Below, one piece after another: positions 29,569 to 38,504 of a stretch of DNA of 64,000 nt. The first letter of the stretch is position 1; each line of letters begins with the position of its first letter. The stretch lies in NCBI GenBank assembly GCA_963819645.1, contig CAWFWZ010000016.1, forward strand, positions 248,001 through 312,000, given 5' to 3'. Made by a program: the position numbers and the translations under genes. Origin of the DNA: CAVVDY01 sp963819645 (GTDB lineage: Bacteria > Acidobacteriota > Terriglobia > Terriglobales > Acidobacteriaceae). The notes under the pieces were generated by a model. That model was not told the DNA's origin, did not search any database, and saw only the letters and a program-made list of their open reading frames with translations.

Positions 29569-30740
29569 GCGTGTCATCCCGAGCGCAGCCGACGGATCTG
29601 CAGTTTGCCCGGGTCGCGAAGAATGCGAGCTTCAGATTGGGTTCTGACGCTCCGCGCCCCAGACAGATCCGCCCGATTCCTGATCGCCTTGATCTGAGCC
29701 CGAAGGGCGTGCGATGACAGCCCAGGGTGAAGCGTAGCGGAACCCTGGGTAAGGATTGAGATAGGGATTATGAGTCCCTCGGGGACGGCAGAGGTATGAC
29801 CGTGTCCGCAGTTGGTTGCAGTCAGGATAAGTAGCGCCAATGAAGGTTCAGTCGTCGAAACACTGGCCCTTCGGTATCCGCGTGAACCGAAACCCTGCGA
29901 TTAACTGCTCGAATACTCGACGGTCTTCGGCGTAGTGCTCTGGGGTCGTCTTCAGTCCAAGTTCGTACGCTACGTCCGCATGGAGCGCCACCAGCACTTC
30001 CTCGATGACGCGCCCCCTTGGCCTTTCGTATTCGGCCTTGAACTCAATTGCGGGGCGTCCCTCCAAGGTAGTTGAGTGGCGCTCCGTCACCTTGAATTGC
30101 GTCCTGTCCGTTGCGGTGATGTCGATTTCTTCGTCAGCGAAGCCACTCAGGGTGGTCTGCTCAGTCACGTTGTACTCGCCGTTCACCCACACGAGTCGGT
30201 CTGAGTTGTCCGACACAACCTGTGTGCTTATTCCGACCTCTGGAAGCCTTACTAAGAAACCGTGGTGAGGCGCAGGAGGGAGCTCACCGTGCGCGACGAC
30301 TCCTGTTGGCAGCAGGAAATAGTATCCGTATTGGCAGTTGGAGTAGCGCCCGGTCCAGAGGGTTTCAGAATCCGTAATTTGCCAGTGCGGCGCTTGATGA
30401 GGCGAAGTCTGCGCCGTGGCAGCCGCAATTAACAATCCGATGGAAATAGCAATGCCTGCGATTCTTCGCATGAGTTTACGGTACAAGGCAACGGAAGGTT
30501 TGTCTGTGACACATGGCGTAAGCGGCGTAGTCACAAACGAGCTGCTGCCGTCCCCGAGGGACTCATGGCTGCAAACCCAGCCAACCCAGGACTCCGCCTT
30601 CGGCTCCATCCTGGGCTGTCATCGCACGCACTCCGGGCTCAGATCGTATGCGGAACTAAGGTATCGCAATCGCATGCCTCACTGCTTATCCCAGCAACTG
30701 CAGATCCCTCGGCCCGGCCTCGGGATGACACGCCCGGAGG
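29569..30740. repeat. nested inverted repeats that bracket one gene
   Basis: Outer pair (family B): GGCGTGTCATCCCGAG at about 29569-29584 and its inverse CTCGGGATGACACGCC near 30719-30734, each followed inward by GGATCTGCAGTT or its inverse. Inner pair: 29691-29791 (GATCTGAGCCCGAAGGGCGT ... GAGTCCCTCGGGGACGGCAG) against 30545-30645 (CTGCCGTCCCCGAGGGACTC ... GGGCTCAGATC), both 101 bases. The gene 29848-30471 lies inside. No transposase is encoded. Confidence 0.8.
29848..30471 (-). CDS. hypothetical secreted protein inside repeat bracket
   Basis: Unrecognised protein of about 207 residues from ATG 30471, with a signal peptide (IAGIAISIGLLIAAATAQ). Mature part is beta-rich with a repeated FKVTERHSTTLEGRPAIEFK and RVIEEVLVALHADVAYELGL. 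This resembles small secreted proteins that share a PsbP/lipid-binding-like plan, but that is only impression. The gene is enclosed by matching inverted repeats on both sides, which could mean that it moved as a unit. Confidence 0.6.
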   Translation of the reverse strand: MRRIAGIAISIGLLIAAATAQTSPHQAPHWQITDSETLWTGRYSNCQYGYYFLLPTGVVAHGELPPAPHHGFLVRLPEVGISTQVVSDNSDRLVWVNGEYNVTEQTTLSGFADEEIDITATDRTQFKVTERHSTTLEGRPAIEFKAEYERPRGRVIEEVLVALHADVAYELGLKTTPEHYAEDRRVFEQLIAGFRFTRIPKGQCFDD

Positions 30741-30777
30741 ATCCTGGCGAATGGCAAATAGCGAATAGCGAAGAGCG
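30741..30777. repeat. short family C variant (AATAGCGAATAGCGAAGAG)
   Basis: CGAATGGCAAATAGCGAATAG with GCGAAGAGCGG: the same words recur in inverse and direct form at 58717-58765 and 58866-58893. Just beyond the DUF1579 gene end. Confidence 0.5.
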
Positions 30778-30780
30778 GCC

Positions 30781-31311
30781 TTACTGGGTTCTAACGGCTG
30801 TGCCCTGCATCGTCGTCTCCCACGCACCTTTGGGCGCCTGCACTTCTTCCTTGAAGGTATAGGAATCCTTGGACACGAAGTTGAAGGTATAGCGCGCCTG
30901 CACGATGACTCCGTTCAGCTTCTGCTCGGCCTTCCACGTCCACACATTGCCGTTCAAGTGGCCGAGGGCGACGATGTGCTCGCCCAGGCTGTTGTACACG
31001 TTGTACAAGTACACATGGCTGGCCGGGTTGTACTCCATGACCCGCGTGCTGCGAACGTCGCCCAGCGGACCGTGAATGTCGGTGTGGGTCTCGACGAAAT
31101 AGCCACCCGGCGTCCAGGCGCTTTGCTCTTTGCCGGTAAACTCCGCCGGCGGCGATTTAGGGCTGATCTTCGTAGTCCCCTGCAAGCTCCAATTGCCGAC
31201 GAAATACTCCATGACCTGTTGCGCTTGGGTTGGTCCAGCGGGCGGAGCGGGATTCTGTGAAATCGCGAATGCGGCGGTGAACGCCAGCAGGATTGCGGAT
31301 AAGAGTTTCAT
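30781..31311 (-). CDS. secreted DUF1579-like protein
   Basis: 176 residues with a signal peptide (LLSAILLAFTAAFAISQ). The mature part opens with QVMEYFVGNWSLQGTT and continues with SAWTPGGYFVETHTDI, VMEYNPASHVYLYNVYNS and YTFNFVSKDSYTFKEEV. This is the calycin-like beta-barrel plan of DUF1579, found often in Acidobacteriota. Function unknown, presumably periplasmic small-ligand binding. Confidence 0.75.
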   Translation of the reverse strand: MKLLSAILLAFTAAFAISQNPAPPAGPTQAQQVMEYFVGNWSLQGTTKISPKSPPAEFTGKEQSAWTPGGYFVETHTDIHGPLGDVRSTRVMEYNPASHVYLYNVYNSLGEHIVALGHLNGNVWTWKAEQKLNGVIVQARYTFNFVSKDSYTFKEEVQAPKGAWETTMQGTAVRTQ

Positions 31312-31458
31312 GGGGATGATTCCTTAAGCTTCAACTCGGGATGCAAGGAATCGTAACATGCCTTGTTTGTCGCCACGACGCCGTTTCGGCGGAGGGATCT
31401 GTTCTCGTCGGTCTAGCAAATGGATTTCAACACGAAGACTGCGGCGCGGCACGCAGAG

Positions 31459-31490
31459 AGCAGATCCCTCGCTCACGCTCGTGATGACAA
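31459..31490. repeat. family B unit, inverse orientation
   Basis: AGCAGATCCCTCGCTCACG followed by CTCGTGATGACAA: a worn copy of the GTCATCC...GGATCTGC unit between the DUF1579 gene and alr. Confidence 0.5.
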
Positions 31491-31510
31491 ACCCTGGGCG
31501 GGTGGTTTCT

Positions 31511-32785
31511 TTAGTCTACGTACCGCCGCAACACCCGCTCCGAGAGATTGCACATCACCTCGTAGGGCAGCGTCTCTGACCAGCGAGCCAGGTCCCACGC
31601 ACTGATCTCTTCCCCGCCGCTGCTCCCGATGAGCACAACCTCGTCGCCGATCTCGCAGTCGCGAATATGTGAGACATCGACAATCGTCGTGTCCATCGAG
31701 ACGCGGCCAAGCACCGGGGCGCGCTGGCCGCGAACCAGCACGCTGCTGCGGTCGGGTGCAGTTCCGTTGCTCGACTCAGCGGACGCTTTTCCGTTTCGTG
31801 GATAGGAATTCTTACGCGAGTATCCGTCGCCATATCCAGCAGCGATCACCGCGATGCGCGACGGGGCGGCGGTGACGTAGGTCCCGCCGTAACCGAGTGC
31901 TTGCCCGGCAGCAACATCGCGCAACGAGATGATGCGGGTCTTCCATTGCAGCACGGGCCGCAAATCGAGTCGCGACAAAGCACTGGCCGCCGAGCTTCCT
32001 TCGTGGTCCACCGGCGGCAGCTGGTACCCGTAGATCGCGAGGCCCGGACGCACAAAGTTGTGACGCGTCTCGGGTCGTGCAATAGCGGCGCTGCTGTTCG
32101 CCAGGTGACGAATCGGCGGCCGCAATCCGTGCCTCGCCAGCTTTTTCAGCGCCTCGTCAAAGCGCTCAATCTGCTTTCGCGTGTTCGCATCGTCGAGCAC
32201 CTCGGACGACGCCAGATGGCTGAACACCCCCTCAAGCTCTATCTCTGGAACGCCCTGTAACGTCGCGACAAAGTTGTCGAGCTCGGCCGGCGGCAATCCA
32301 AGGCGCGCCATTCCGGTGTCGACTTTCAAATGCACAGCCACCGGACGCGAGAGTCGCAGCTTTCGCGCTGCCTTGGCCAACCCATCCAGTTCATCGATGC
32401 GCGAAATCGCCGGCGTGAGCGAGTAGTGCAGAGCGTCTTCTTCTTCGCCGCGCCACACTCCCACCATAATCAGCACGCGTCCGGTGATTCCGGATTCACG
32501 GAGCGCTACACCTTCATCCGTCGAAGTCACGCCGAACCAGCGGCCGCCTTCCTCCTGCAGCGCTCGCGCACACTCCGCGTAGCCATGCCCGTAGGCATCG
32601 CATTTCACCACCGAGCAGATTGTCACCTCAGGCCCAACGTGCTGTTGCAGTACCCGGAAATTGTGGCGCAGTGCTGAAAGCGATACCTCAGCCCAGTTAG
32701 GACGGGAGTAGGTTCGGGAGAGTACAGGCTGGCTGAGCAAGATACTTTCATAATATCGCTCGTGCAGCGTCCCAGTGTTGATCAC
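31511..32785 (-). CDS. alr: alanine racemase
   Basis: PLP enzyme that makes D-alanine for peptidoglycan; cytoplasmic. The barrel begins RPNWAEVSLSALRHNFRVL and the PLP Lys is in VVKCDAYGHG. Further signature parts: HLKVDTGMARLGL, FVRPGLAIYGYQL and, in the C-terminal domain, RVSMDTTIVDVSHI with the catalytic region GYGDGYSR. The protein is about 400 residues, normal. The start is unclear: no ATG lies close to the fold; I give GTG 32785, with TTG 32740 as alternative. Confidence 0.9.
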   Translation of the reverse strand: MINTGTLHERYYESILLSQPVLSRTYSRPNWAEVSLSALRHNFRVLQQHVGPEVTICSVVKCDAYGHGYAECARALQEEGGRWFGVTSTDEGVALRESGITGRVLIMVGVWRGEEEDALHYSLTPAISRIDELDGLAKAARKLRLSRPVAVHLKVDTGMARLGLPPAELDNFVATLQGVPEIELEGVFSHLASSEVLDDANTRKQIERFDEALKKLARHGLRPPIRHLANSSAAIARPETRHNFVRPGLAIYGYQLPPVDHEGSSAASALSRLDLRPVLQWKTRIISLRDVAAGQALGYGGTYVTAAPSRIAVIAAGYGDGYSRKNSYPRNGKASAESSNGTAPDRSSVLVRGQRAPVLGRVSMDTTIVDVSHIRDCEIGDEVVLIGSSGGEEISAWDLARWSETLPYEVMCNLSERVLRRYVD

Positions 32786-32905
32786 GCAAATACCGGCCCT
32801 TCGAGCTGCCGTCCGCCTCCTTTGGCAACGCCGAGACAAGCCCGAGCCTCTAGCTGAGCAAACTGCCTAGCTGCAATAGCGCATCCATTACTTTGAGTCC
32901 GAAAG

Positions 32906-33544
32906 GTGACGAGAATGCCCGAACCTTCAAGAAACGATGCTCCTTCCAGAAATCCGCAGTATCCGCAAGGTGCGGAGCAGGAAGAGTTCTCCCCGGGGCA
33001 GCGAGATTTTCGGCAGCCATATTCCAGGGGAAGGCGAAGTAGTCTCCCGTCCGGCGACATTTATGGCCAGCTCCCCAGAAGCAGGGCGGAAAGCTTTGGA
33101 CGCACCATTGGATCTGCGGTCGGCGGCGTCCTGCGCTTCCCGCAGCGCGTCGGTCAAACTACGTCGCGCCTCCGCGAAGCAGGCAGCGCTACGCGCGCTC
33201 AAGCCTCGGCTGCCGTGCTGGACATGATGGACACAGCCGCCCAGCGAGCCGAGTACCTTCGGCGCACCACTGGCACCGCGTTTTCCGATTGGACCCGCTC
33301 CACCCGATACAAGACTGCGCAACTGGAAGGTCAGGCAGCCGAACGATGGGACGAACTCCGCGCTTCGGCAAAAGAGCGTCTGGACCTGGCAAGTCGGGCC
33401 GCTGTAGCGAGATGGAACCAGACCCAACGAGCCGTGAGCCGCATGCGCGAAGACGACCCCGCGCGCTTCCTGATGGTAGTCGCGGGAGCCGCATTCGTCA
33501 TCGGGGCAGGAGTACGCATTTGGAGGTCAAGCAGCCATGACTAA
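32906..33544 (+). CDS. hypothetical envelope protein, first gene of a three-gene operon
   Basis: 212 residues. The N-terminal third is polar and Arg/Gln/Pro-rich (disordered). Residues about 85-185 are amphipathic helices rich in Ala and Arg (QASAAVLDMMDTAAQRAEYL, AERWDELRASAKERLDLASR), like apolipophorin or LEA-type helices. One membrane helix at the C-terminus (FLMVVAGAAFVIGAGVRIW). The stop overlaps the next start by 8 bases. Role unknown; such genes occur with the two that follow, probably for envelope stress. Confidence 0.7.
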   Translation: MTRMPEPSRNDAPSRNPQYPQGAEQEEFSPGQRDFRQPYSRGRRSSLPSGDIYGQLPRSRAESFGRTIGSAVGGVLRFPQRVGQTTSRLREAGSATRAQASAAVLDMMDTAAQRAEYLRRTTGTAFSDWTRSTRYKTAQLEGQAAERWDELRASAKERLDLASRAAVARWNQTQRAVSRMREDDPARFLMVVAGAAFVIGAGVRIWRSSSHD

Positions 33545-33947
33545 CGGGTACACGAAATCGCTGCCAGAGGTGATCAACGACCTGAAGGCTGAACTGAAGG
33601 ACTTTGTCGCAACCAGGCTCGCTATATTGCGCTCAGAAATGAGCGAGAAGCTGTCGGCCTTCAAAGCGGCAATACCTTCTCTGCTCCTGGGTCTGACTCT
33701 GCTCCTGACCGCGTGGCTGCTCTTCACCGGGTTCCTGGTCACAGCGATTGCCTTCGCCTTCGCTACCGCATGGGGCTGGGTGTGGGCGTTTCTGATCGTT
33801 GCGGCTGCCTATGCGCTTTTGGGTGGCATGCTCGCGGTCGGCGGCATGAGTAAGCTCAAGCAAACCAAGCTCGTTCCGGAGCGCACGTTGCGTGTGCTGA
33901 AACAAGATGAGGTGTGGTTGCAGACGGAGGCGAATACCCAGATATGA
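33537..33947 (+). CDS. holin-X/DUF1469-type membrane protein
   Basis: 136 residues. An N-terminal amphipathic helix (LPEVINDLKAELKDFVATRL) is followed by two membrane helices (LLLGLTLLLTAWLLFTGFL and WAFLIVAAAYALLGGMLAV) and a short tail. This is the phage-holin-superfamily/YqjE plan, found in stress-related operons. Starts inside the end of the gene upstream and its stop overlaps the next start (ATGA), so translation is coupled. Confidence 0.8.
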   Translation: MTNGYTKSLPEVINDLKAELKDFVATRLAILRSEMSEKLSAFKAAIPSLLLGLTLLLTAWLLFTGFLVTAIAFAFATAWGWVWAFLIVAAAYALLGGMLAVGGMSKLKQTKLVPERTLRVLKQDEVWLQTEANTQI

Positions 33948-34174
33948 GCAGCAACAATCTTCCTCCAGAAATTCTTGAGCAGCGCGCCGCCGAACAGCGG
34001 CGCCGGTTGCATAACTCAGTCGGCGAACTACGCTCGTCGGTAACCGAAGCGGTACGCGAAAAGCTCGACTTCAAGCGCTACCTTCGCCAGTACATGGGCC
34101 CGGCCACTACCGCCGCGGCCATCGTCGGCCTGCTGCTGGGATACAACACCGCAGGCATGTTCACCAGAGACTAA
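33944..34174 (+). CDS. DUF3618-like small membrane protein
   Basis: 76 residues from ATG 33944, which overlaps the previous stop (ATGA). The N-terminal part is polar (LEQRAAEQRRRLHNSVGELR) and one membrane helix lies near the end (GPATTAAAIVGLLLGYNTAG). This is the usual partner of holin-X genes; function unknown. Confidence 0.75.
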   Translation: MSSNNLPPEILEQRAAEQRRRLHNSVGELRSSVTEAVREKLDFKRYLRQYMGPATTAAAIVGLLLGYNTAGMFTRD

Positions 34175-34413
34175 GTCCCGTCTCCCTGAACGCCACCGGT
34201 CGCCGCACTGAAAATCCGGCCGTTCTCTCATCGTGTCGTAATTTGACACGCCACCTTGACACGGAAGTGCTATAGGTTTTGGGGTCAATTCGGGCTAAGT
34301 TAAATAGGACGTTCGAGCTAAGGTGCGAGCCCCGCCGCAAGCAGCCACTCGTCGAGGGCAAGCGAGACAGTAGGTTCGCGATTTTCCGCTGACGCTCAAG
34401 GCCGGGGGCCCTC

Positions 34414-35154
34414 GTGATCAACGTTGTAATCGCCGACCATCAGGCGATTTTTCGTGCAGGCATTGCCAAAATACTCGCGGTCGAAGACGATCTCCGAATC
34501 GTTGGCCAACCCGCCTGCATGCAACAACTACAGGTTTGTCTGGAGAAGCTGCGAACGGAAGTGCTTCTGATCTCCAGTGGCTTTACTCCGCACATTGGCC
34601 AAGTCGCGGAGTCAGCTCGGAGCCACTCCGTATTAGTCATCATTCTGGCCGAGAGCAGCGAGCCGGCGGCCCAGTTTGCCAAGCCGGGAGTCAAGGGTGT
34701 GGTCTATCGCTCTGTTCCCGGAGACTGCATGGTAGACACAGTGCGCCGCGTAGCTCGCGGTGAAACCTACATTCAGTCTCACGGAGTCGCTTCCAGCGAC
34801 TCCCACAGTGACGTTGTTGGTCCTCGTGTGCGAGATCGCCTTTCCGAGAAGGAGATACGCATTATGGCGGCGGTGGTGCGTGGATTCAAGAACCGCGACA
34901 TCGCCCAGCAGCTCTACACGTCGGAACAGGTAGTGAAGAACGCACTGCGAGCCATATTCGATAAGACCGGCGTCTCTGACCGGTTAGAGCTGGCCCTTTT
35001 TGTGCTTCATCACCGAGTGCTGGCCCAAGCCACTGCTGCCGTGCAACTCGAGCCTGAGACCCGCCACCGAAAGCGCACCAACCTGACGGCCATCGATGAC
35101 CAGCCGGAACCGAAGCGACCGCGCGCCGTTTCTGAACTAGCAAGCCGTTCGTGA
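34414..35154 (+). CDS. LuxR-type regulator with degenerate receiver
   Basis: 246 residues, GTG start 34414 after a G-rich site. The receiver-like half opens INVVIADHQAIFRAGIAKIL, but the phospho-acceptor strand reads EVLLISSGFTPHIG, with Ser in place of Asp. The output domain is intact (LSEKEIRIMAAVVRGFKNRD, then SEQVVKNALRAIFDKTGVSD). It probably works without phosphorylation or by protein binding. A basic Arg/Lys-rich tail of about 40 residues follows (KRTNLTAIDDQPEPKRPR). Similar output to the regulator at 1121-1801. Confidence 0.8.
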   Translation: MINVVIADHQAIFRAGIAKILAVEDDLRIVGQPACMQQLQVCLEKLRTEVLLISSGFTPHIGQVAESARSHSVLVIILAESSEPAAQFAKPGVKGVVYRSVPGDCMVDTVRRVARGETYIQSHGVASSDSHSDVVGPRVRDRLSEKEIRIMAAVVRGFKNRDIAQQLYTSEQVVKNALRAIFDKTGVSDRLELALFVLHHRVLAQATAAVQLEPETRHRKRTNLTAIDDQPEPKRPRAVSELASRS

Positions 35155-35214
35155 CACTCGCAGGATTAATCGACGCTGCGCACCTTACTTAGCGGTCGGC
35201 CTGCTCTGCTTTGC

Positions 35215-35667
35215 TCAACTCTGCTTTGCTCTGCTCTGCTTCGCCTTGAGCGGCGTTCCGTTGTTTGCAGCTAGCTGTCCCGGCTCAGAGCTCTCCTGTT
35301 CGCCATGCATTTTGTCGCCGATCTTCAGCAACTCGTTAACGATGGTGACCAGCTCTTCAGGATTGATCGGCTTTTCCAGATAAAGATCAGCCAGCGGCTC
35401 GGGAGCCTGGAATGCCTCCGACACATAGCCGGAGACAACTACCACGGGCATGGTGGAATTGGTTTTTGCCGCCTGTAACACTGCGCGTCCGTTGGCCGTA
35501 CCCAATCGCCAGTCGGTTACAACCGCGTCGTAGGAGTTGTGTTCAAGCTTATCGATGGCGTCTTCAGCGGAAGTCGAAGGGGTTGCCTCGTGGCCGGCGG
35601 CTTCTAGAATAGTGCACTTTAGACTGACGATATTAGGCTCGTCATCCACACAAAGAATTTTTGCCAT
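35215..35667 (-). CDS. single-domain response regulator
   Basis: 150 residues, receiver only: KILCVDDEPNIV with both acidic residues, phospho-acceptor Asp in AVVTDWRLG, Thr/Ser in VVVVSGYVS and Lys in YLEKPINPEEL. After the domain a polar tail ends in KAKQSRAKQS, coded by imperfect CTCTGCTTTGCT repeats at about 35200-35242. A CheY-type partner to an unknown kinase. Confidence 0.85.
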   Translation of the reverse strand: MAKILCVDDEPNIVSLKCTILEAAGHEATPSTSAEDAIDKLEHNSYDAVVTDWRLGTANGRAVLQAAKTNSTMPVVVVSGYVSEAFQAPEPLADLYLEKPINPEELVTIVNELLKIGDKMHGEQESSEPGQLAANNGTPLKAKQSRAKQS

Positions 35668-35849
35668 TTAATTTGGTCCTGTCGGCCGGGCCAGTCGGCG
35701 GCGCGGAATAATCCAAGATAAGGGCAATCGCTTACCGCCCGTAGAACTGCCGCCTATTGTTCAGCACGCCTGAGGCTAAAGTCAAATGAACTCAAGCGGT
35801 AGTACCACGTCAGTTTCCCAGTGCAGAAGCTTAAGCAATCCGCCTTAAC

Positions 35850-37493
35850 TCATGCTTTTGCCTGAGACGCTACCCTGCCCCATCCTCCGCCGCCGGGGCT
35901 TTCCACTCGTACCCGTTCTCCGCGTTTCAGGCGGGCGCTGGATTTGCCGGGCAGCAGCTCACGTGAGCCGTCCTGGCGCACCACGCTGGTCTGTCCTGCT
36001 TGTCCTTCGCCGCCCTCGGCCAGCCCATAGGGACGAAGCTTGCGGCGATCCGAAAGAACGGTGACGGTCGCGTCGGTCAGGACTTCGATTTCGCGGATGA
36101 TGCCGTCTCCTCCGCGATGCTCCCCTTCGCCGCCGCTCGCTTGCCGCAGACCATAGTGCGTGATGCGGAATGGGTAGGCGTACTCCAGCGCCTCTGCCGG
36201 CGTGTTCAGCGAATTCGTCATGTGAGTGTGCACGCCGGACACGCCGTCATGAGCGGCGCTCGCGCCCGAGCCGCCGGCGATGGTCTCGTAGTAGGCAAAA
36301 GGAACCGGCGTACTCGAACGATCGTCCATGCCACCGATCGTCAAGTTGTTCATGGTCCCGGACGACGCGGCGGCAATGCGCTCGGGCAACACCTGAGCCA
36401 TGGCCCGCAGCAACACGTCAACAATCCGCTGCGAGGTCTCGACATTGCCTCCCGCCACCGCAGCCGGGCTGACCGCATTGACGACCGTTCCCGCCGGAGC
36501 GATGAGTTGAATGGGACGCATCAGCCCTGCGGTGGCAGGAACGTCTTCGCGCTGCAAACTGCGAAACACGTAGAAGCATGCGGAGTAGGTGATCGCTTCC
36601 ACGGCGTTGATGCTGCCTTCCACTTGCGGCGAGCTTCCGCTGAAATCGATGATCGCGCCGGGACGGCGACTCTCAGCCGAGCGCCGGCTTTGCTCCGGAA
36701 AGGTGATGCGCACAGCAATGCGGATCGGTCCCGAGCCCATGCCGTCATCGTCCAGGAAGTCTTCCGCCGCATAGCTTCCTCGTGGCAGGTCGCGCAGGAA
36801 GGCACGCATCATCTCCTCGGAATAGAGCAGCAGGTCTTTGCCGGCAGCATGAACTCTCTTCAGTGTGTAGCGCTCGCAAAGCTCGTGCAGTCGCGTCGCT
36901 CCGGTGTGACAGGCTGCGAGCTGCGCGCGCAAATCGCCTTCGCGCTCCTCCGGGGTGCGAACGTTGTTGAGCAAAAGCGCGAGAACGTCGCGATCCATCT
37001 CACCCGCGCGCATTAACTTTACCGGCGGAATCCGCAGCCCCTCCTGGTAGATATCGCGGCAGGGCCCCATTGACCCAGCGTAAGTTCCGCCCACATCGGC
37101 ATGGTGCGCCCGCGCGGCAACGTAAAAGGCCGGTCGCGATTTCGTTCGGCCGCGCTTGCCTGCGGCACCCACGTATACCGGAGCAACCACCGTGATGTCG
37201 GGCAGGTGCGTGCCTCCGCGAAACGGATCGTTGAGCATGGCAACGTCGCCCGGCGCGAGATCGAGCTGCGCGATGGCCGCCGCGACCGACATGGGCATCG
37301 ATCCCAGATGCACCGGCATGTGATCGCCCATGGCGAGAACGTCTCCGTCCCCGTTGAAGACGGCGCACGAATAATCGCGGCGCTCCTTGATGTTGGGTGA
37401 AAACGCGGTGCGGCGGAGAGCGGCTCCCATCTCCTCCGCAATGGCGTGAAACAGATGCTTGAACACTTCCAGTTCGACCGGATCTCGCGGCAT
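35850..37493 (-). CDS. hyuB: hydantoinase B/oxoprolinase-family subunit (HyuB)
   Basis: 547-residue beta-type subunit of ATP-dependent hydantoinase, acetone carboxylase or 5-oxoprolinase enzymes. Signature start EVFKHLFHAIAEEMGAALRR, then KERRDYSCAVFNGDGDVLAM, LNDPFRGGTHLPDITVV and YEGLRIPPVKL-like (QEGLRIPPVKLMRAGEMD). The C-terminal part has GTMNNLTIGG and a Gly-rich HRGGDGIIREIEV. ATG 37493. These enzymes need the HyuA partner, which is not next to it on either side; it may lie elsewhere. Substrate undetermined. Confidence 0.88.
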   Translation of the reverse strand: MPRDPVELEVFKHLFHAIAEEMGAALRRTAFSPNIKERRDYSCAVFNGDGDVLAMGDHMPVHLGSMPMSVAAAIAQLDLAPGDVAMLNDPFRGGTHLPDITVVAPVYVGAAGKRGRTKSRPAFYVAARAHHADVGGTYAGSMGPCRDIYQEGLRIPPVKLMRAGEMDRDVLALLLNNVRTPEEREGDLRAQLAACHTGATRLHELCERYTLKRVHAAGKDLLLYSEEMMRAFLRDLPRGSYAAEDFLDDDGMGSGPIRIAVRITFPEQSRRSAESRRPGAIIDFSGSSPQVEGSINAVEAITYSACFYVFRSLQREDVPATAGLMRPIQLIAPAGTVVNAVSPAAVAGGNVETSQRIVDVLLRAMAQVLPERIAAASSGTMNNLTIGGMDDRSSTPVPFAYYETIAGGSGASAAHDGVSGVHTHMTNSLNTPAEALEYAYPFRITHYGLRQASGGEGEHRGGDGIIREIEVLTDATVTVLSDRRKLRPYGLAEGGEGQAGQTSVVRQDGSRELLPGKSSARLKRGERVRVESPGGGGWGRVASQAKA

Positions 37494-37883
37494 GAGCGTG
37501 AGTGTAATACAGCAGGAGAGCCTGGGAGTTTAGGCCGCGTCCAGGCCGCGGTAGAGCTGGCTTCAGGCCCACGTCTATGCCGAGGTAGAGCTGGCCTTCA
37601 GGCCAGCGTCCAGGCCGCGGCAGGAAGGCGGCAGGGCTTTAGCCCTGGCTGGCGGGAAAGAAGTGGCGATGGCTTACTCCCCCAAGCTCGCCATCGCCGC
37701 AGACCGCGCGGAATCCTTGCGCCCAACTCTGGCGGTCTGTGCGACGGGTGATGACCTACCCGGCGCTACTCTTGACTATACGGACAAAGTATTTGACCAT
37801 ACGGAGAAAGACGCTGAAAGCACAGGGTTTTGTGCATTCAATGCAAATTTTATCCGGTTATTTTTCGCGGCGAGAAAACTGAG
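37494..37883. repeat. repeat family F and promoter region
   Basis: Imperfect copies of a unit around GGTAGAGCTGGCCTTCAGGCC and GCGTCCAGGCCGCGG at about 37527-37645; a matching unit lies at 46184-46212 in inverse orientation. The right part (37750-37880) is AT-rich, with CTATACGGACAAAGTATTTGAC and a close repeat (ACCATACGGAGAAAGACG), and is probably the regulatory region of the XRE-cupin gene. Confidence 0.55.
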
Positions 37884-38474
37884 GTGACCGTGGTCAACCA
37901 GACCATCGACGACGGCCTTCGTCCTTATCAGATCGGGCCAAAGTTACGAACCCTGCGGCTCAAGAAAAGTATGGGCCTGGTCGAACTCGGCAAGCACACT
38001 GGACTTTCCCCTGCCCTGCTCTCGAAGCTGGAACGCGACAAGCTCTATCCGACGTTGCCCACGCTGCTGCGGATCGCCATGGTGTTCAGCGTTGGGTTGG
38101 ACTATTTCTTTACTGACGAACGGAAGCGCCACGTCGTCTCCGTCATTCGCAAGGACGAACGCATCCGCCTGCCGGAACGCCCGGGCACTCCCGACATTGC
38201 CTATCACTTTGAAAGCCTCGACTTCAGGTGCAATGAGCGGCGCACCAACGCGTACTTGGCAGACTTTGAGTCGATCGACCAGGAGAAGCTGAAGCCCCAC
38301 CAGCACCCCGGCTCCGAGTTCCTGCACGTGACAAAAGGAAAGCTGGGGTTGAAAGTCGGCATCGACGATTACGAGCTAGAGGCAGGCGACTCGATCTACT
38401 TCGATCCCAGCGTGCCGCACACTTATCGCCGGATAGGCAAGCTGCCCTGCCAGGCGCTCATCGTGACTGCCTGA
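37884..38474 (+). CDS. XRE-family regulator with cupin domain
   Basis: About 196 residues. Helix-turn-helix at about residues 15-75 (IGPKLRTLRLKKSMGLVELG, HTGLSPALLSKLERDKLYPT) and a cupin sensor domain at about 115-190 (HQHPGSEFLHVTKGKLGLKV, LEAGDSIYFDPSVPHTYRR). Proteins of this kind sense a small metabolite and control its catabolism or a stress response. Start GTG 37884 or 37890; the upstream extension has no fold. Divergent from hyuB, 390 bases apart, so it may control that gene. Confidence 0.82.
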   Translation: MTVVNQTIDDGLRPYQIGPKLRTLRLKKSMGLVELGKHTGLSPALLSKLERDKLYPTLPTLLRIAMVFSVGLDYFFTDERKRHVVSVIRKDERIRLPERPGTPDIAYHFESLDFRCNERRTNAYLADFESIDQEKLKPHQHPGSEFLHVTKGKLGLKVGIDDYELEAGDSIYFDPSVPHTYRRIGKLPCQALIVTA

Positions 38475-38504
38475 GCGTTGGTCGCTACCGCATGCCCCTT
38501 CCCC

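Noticed and set aside
36000..37016. 338-codon open frame on the plus strand
   Set aside because: Antisense of hyuB.
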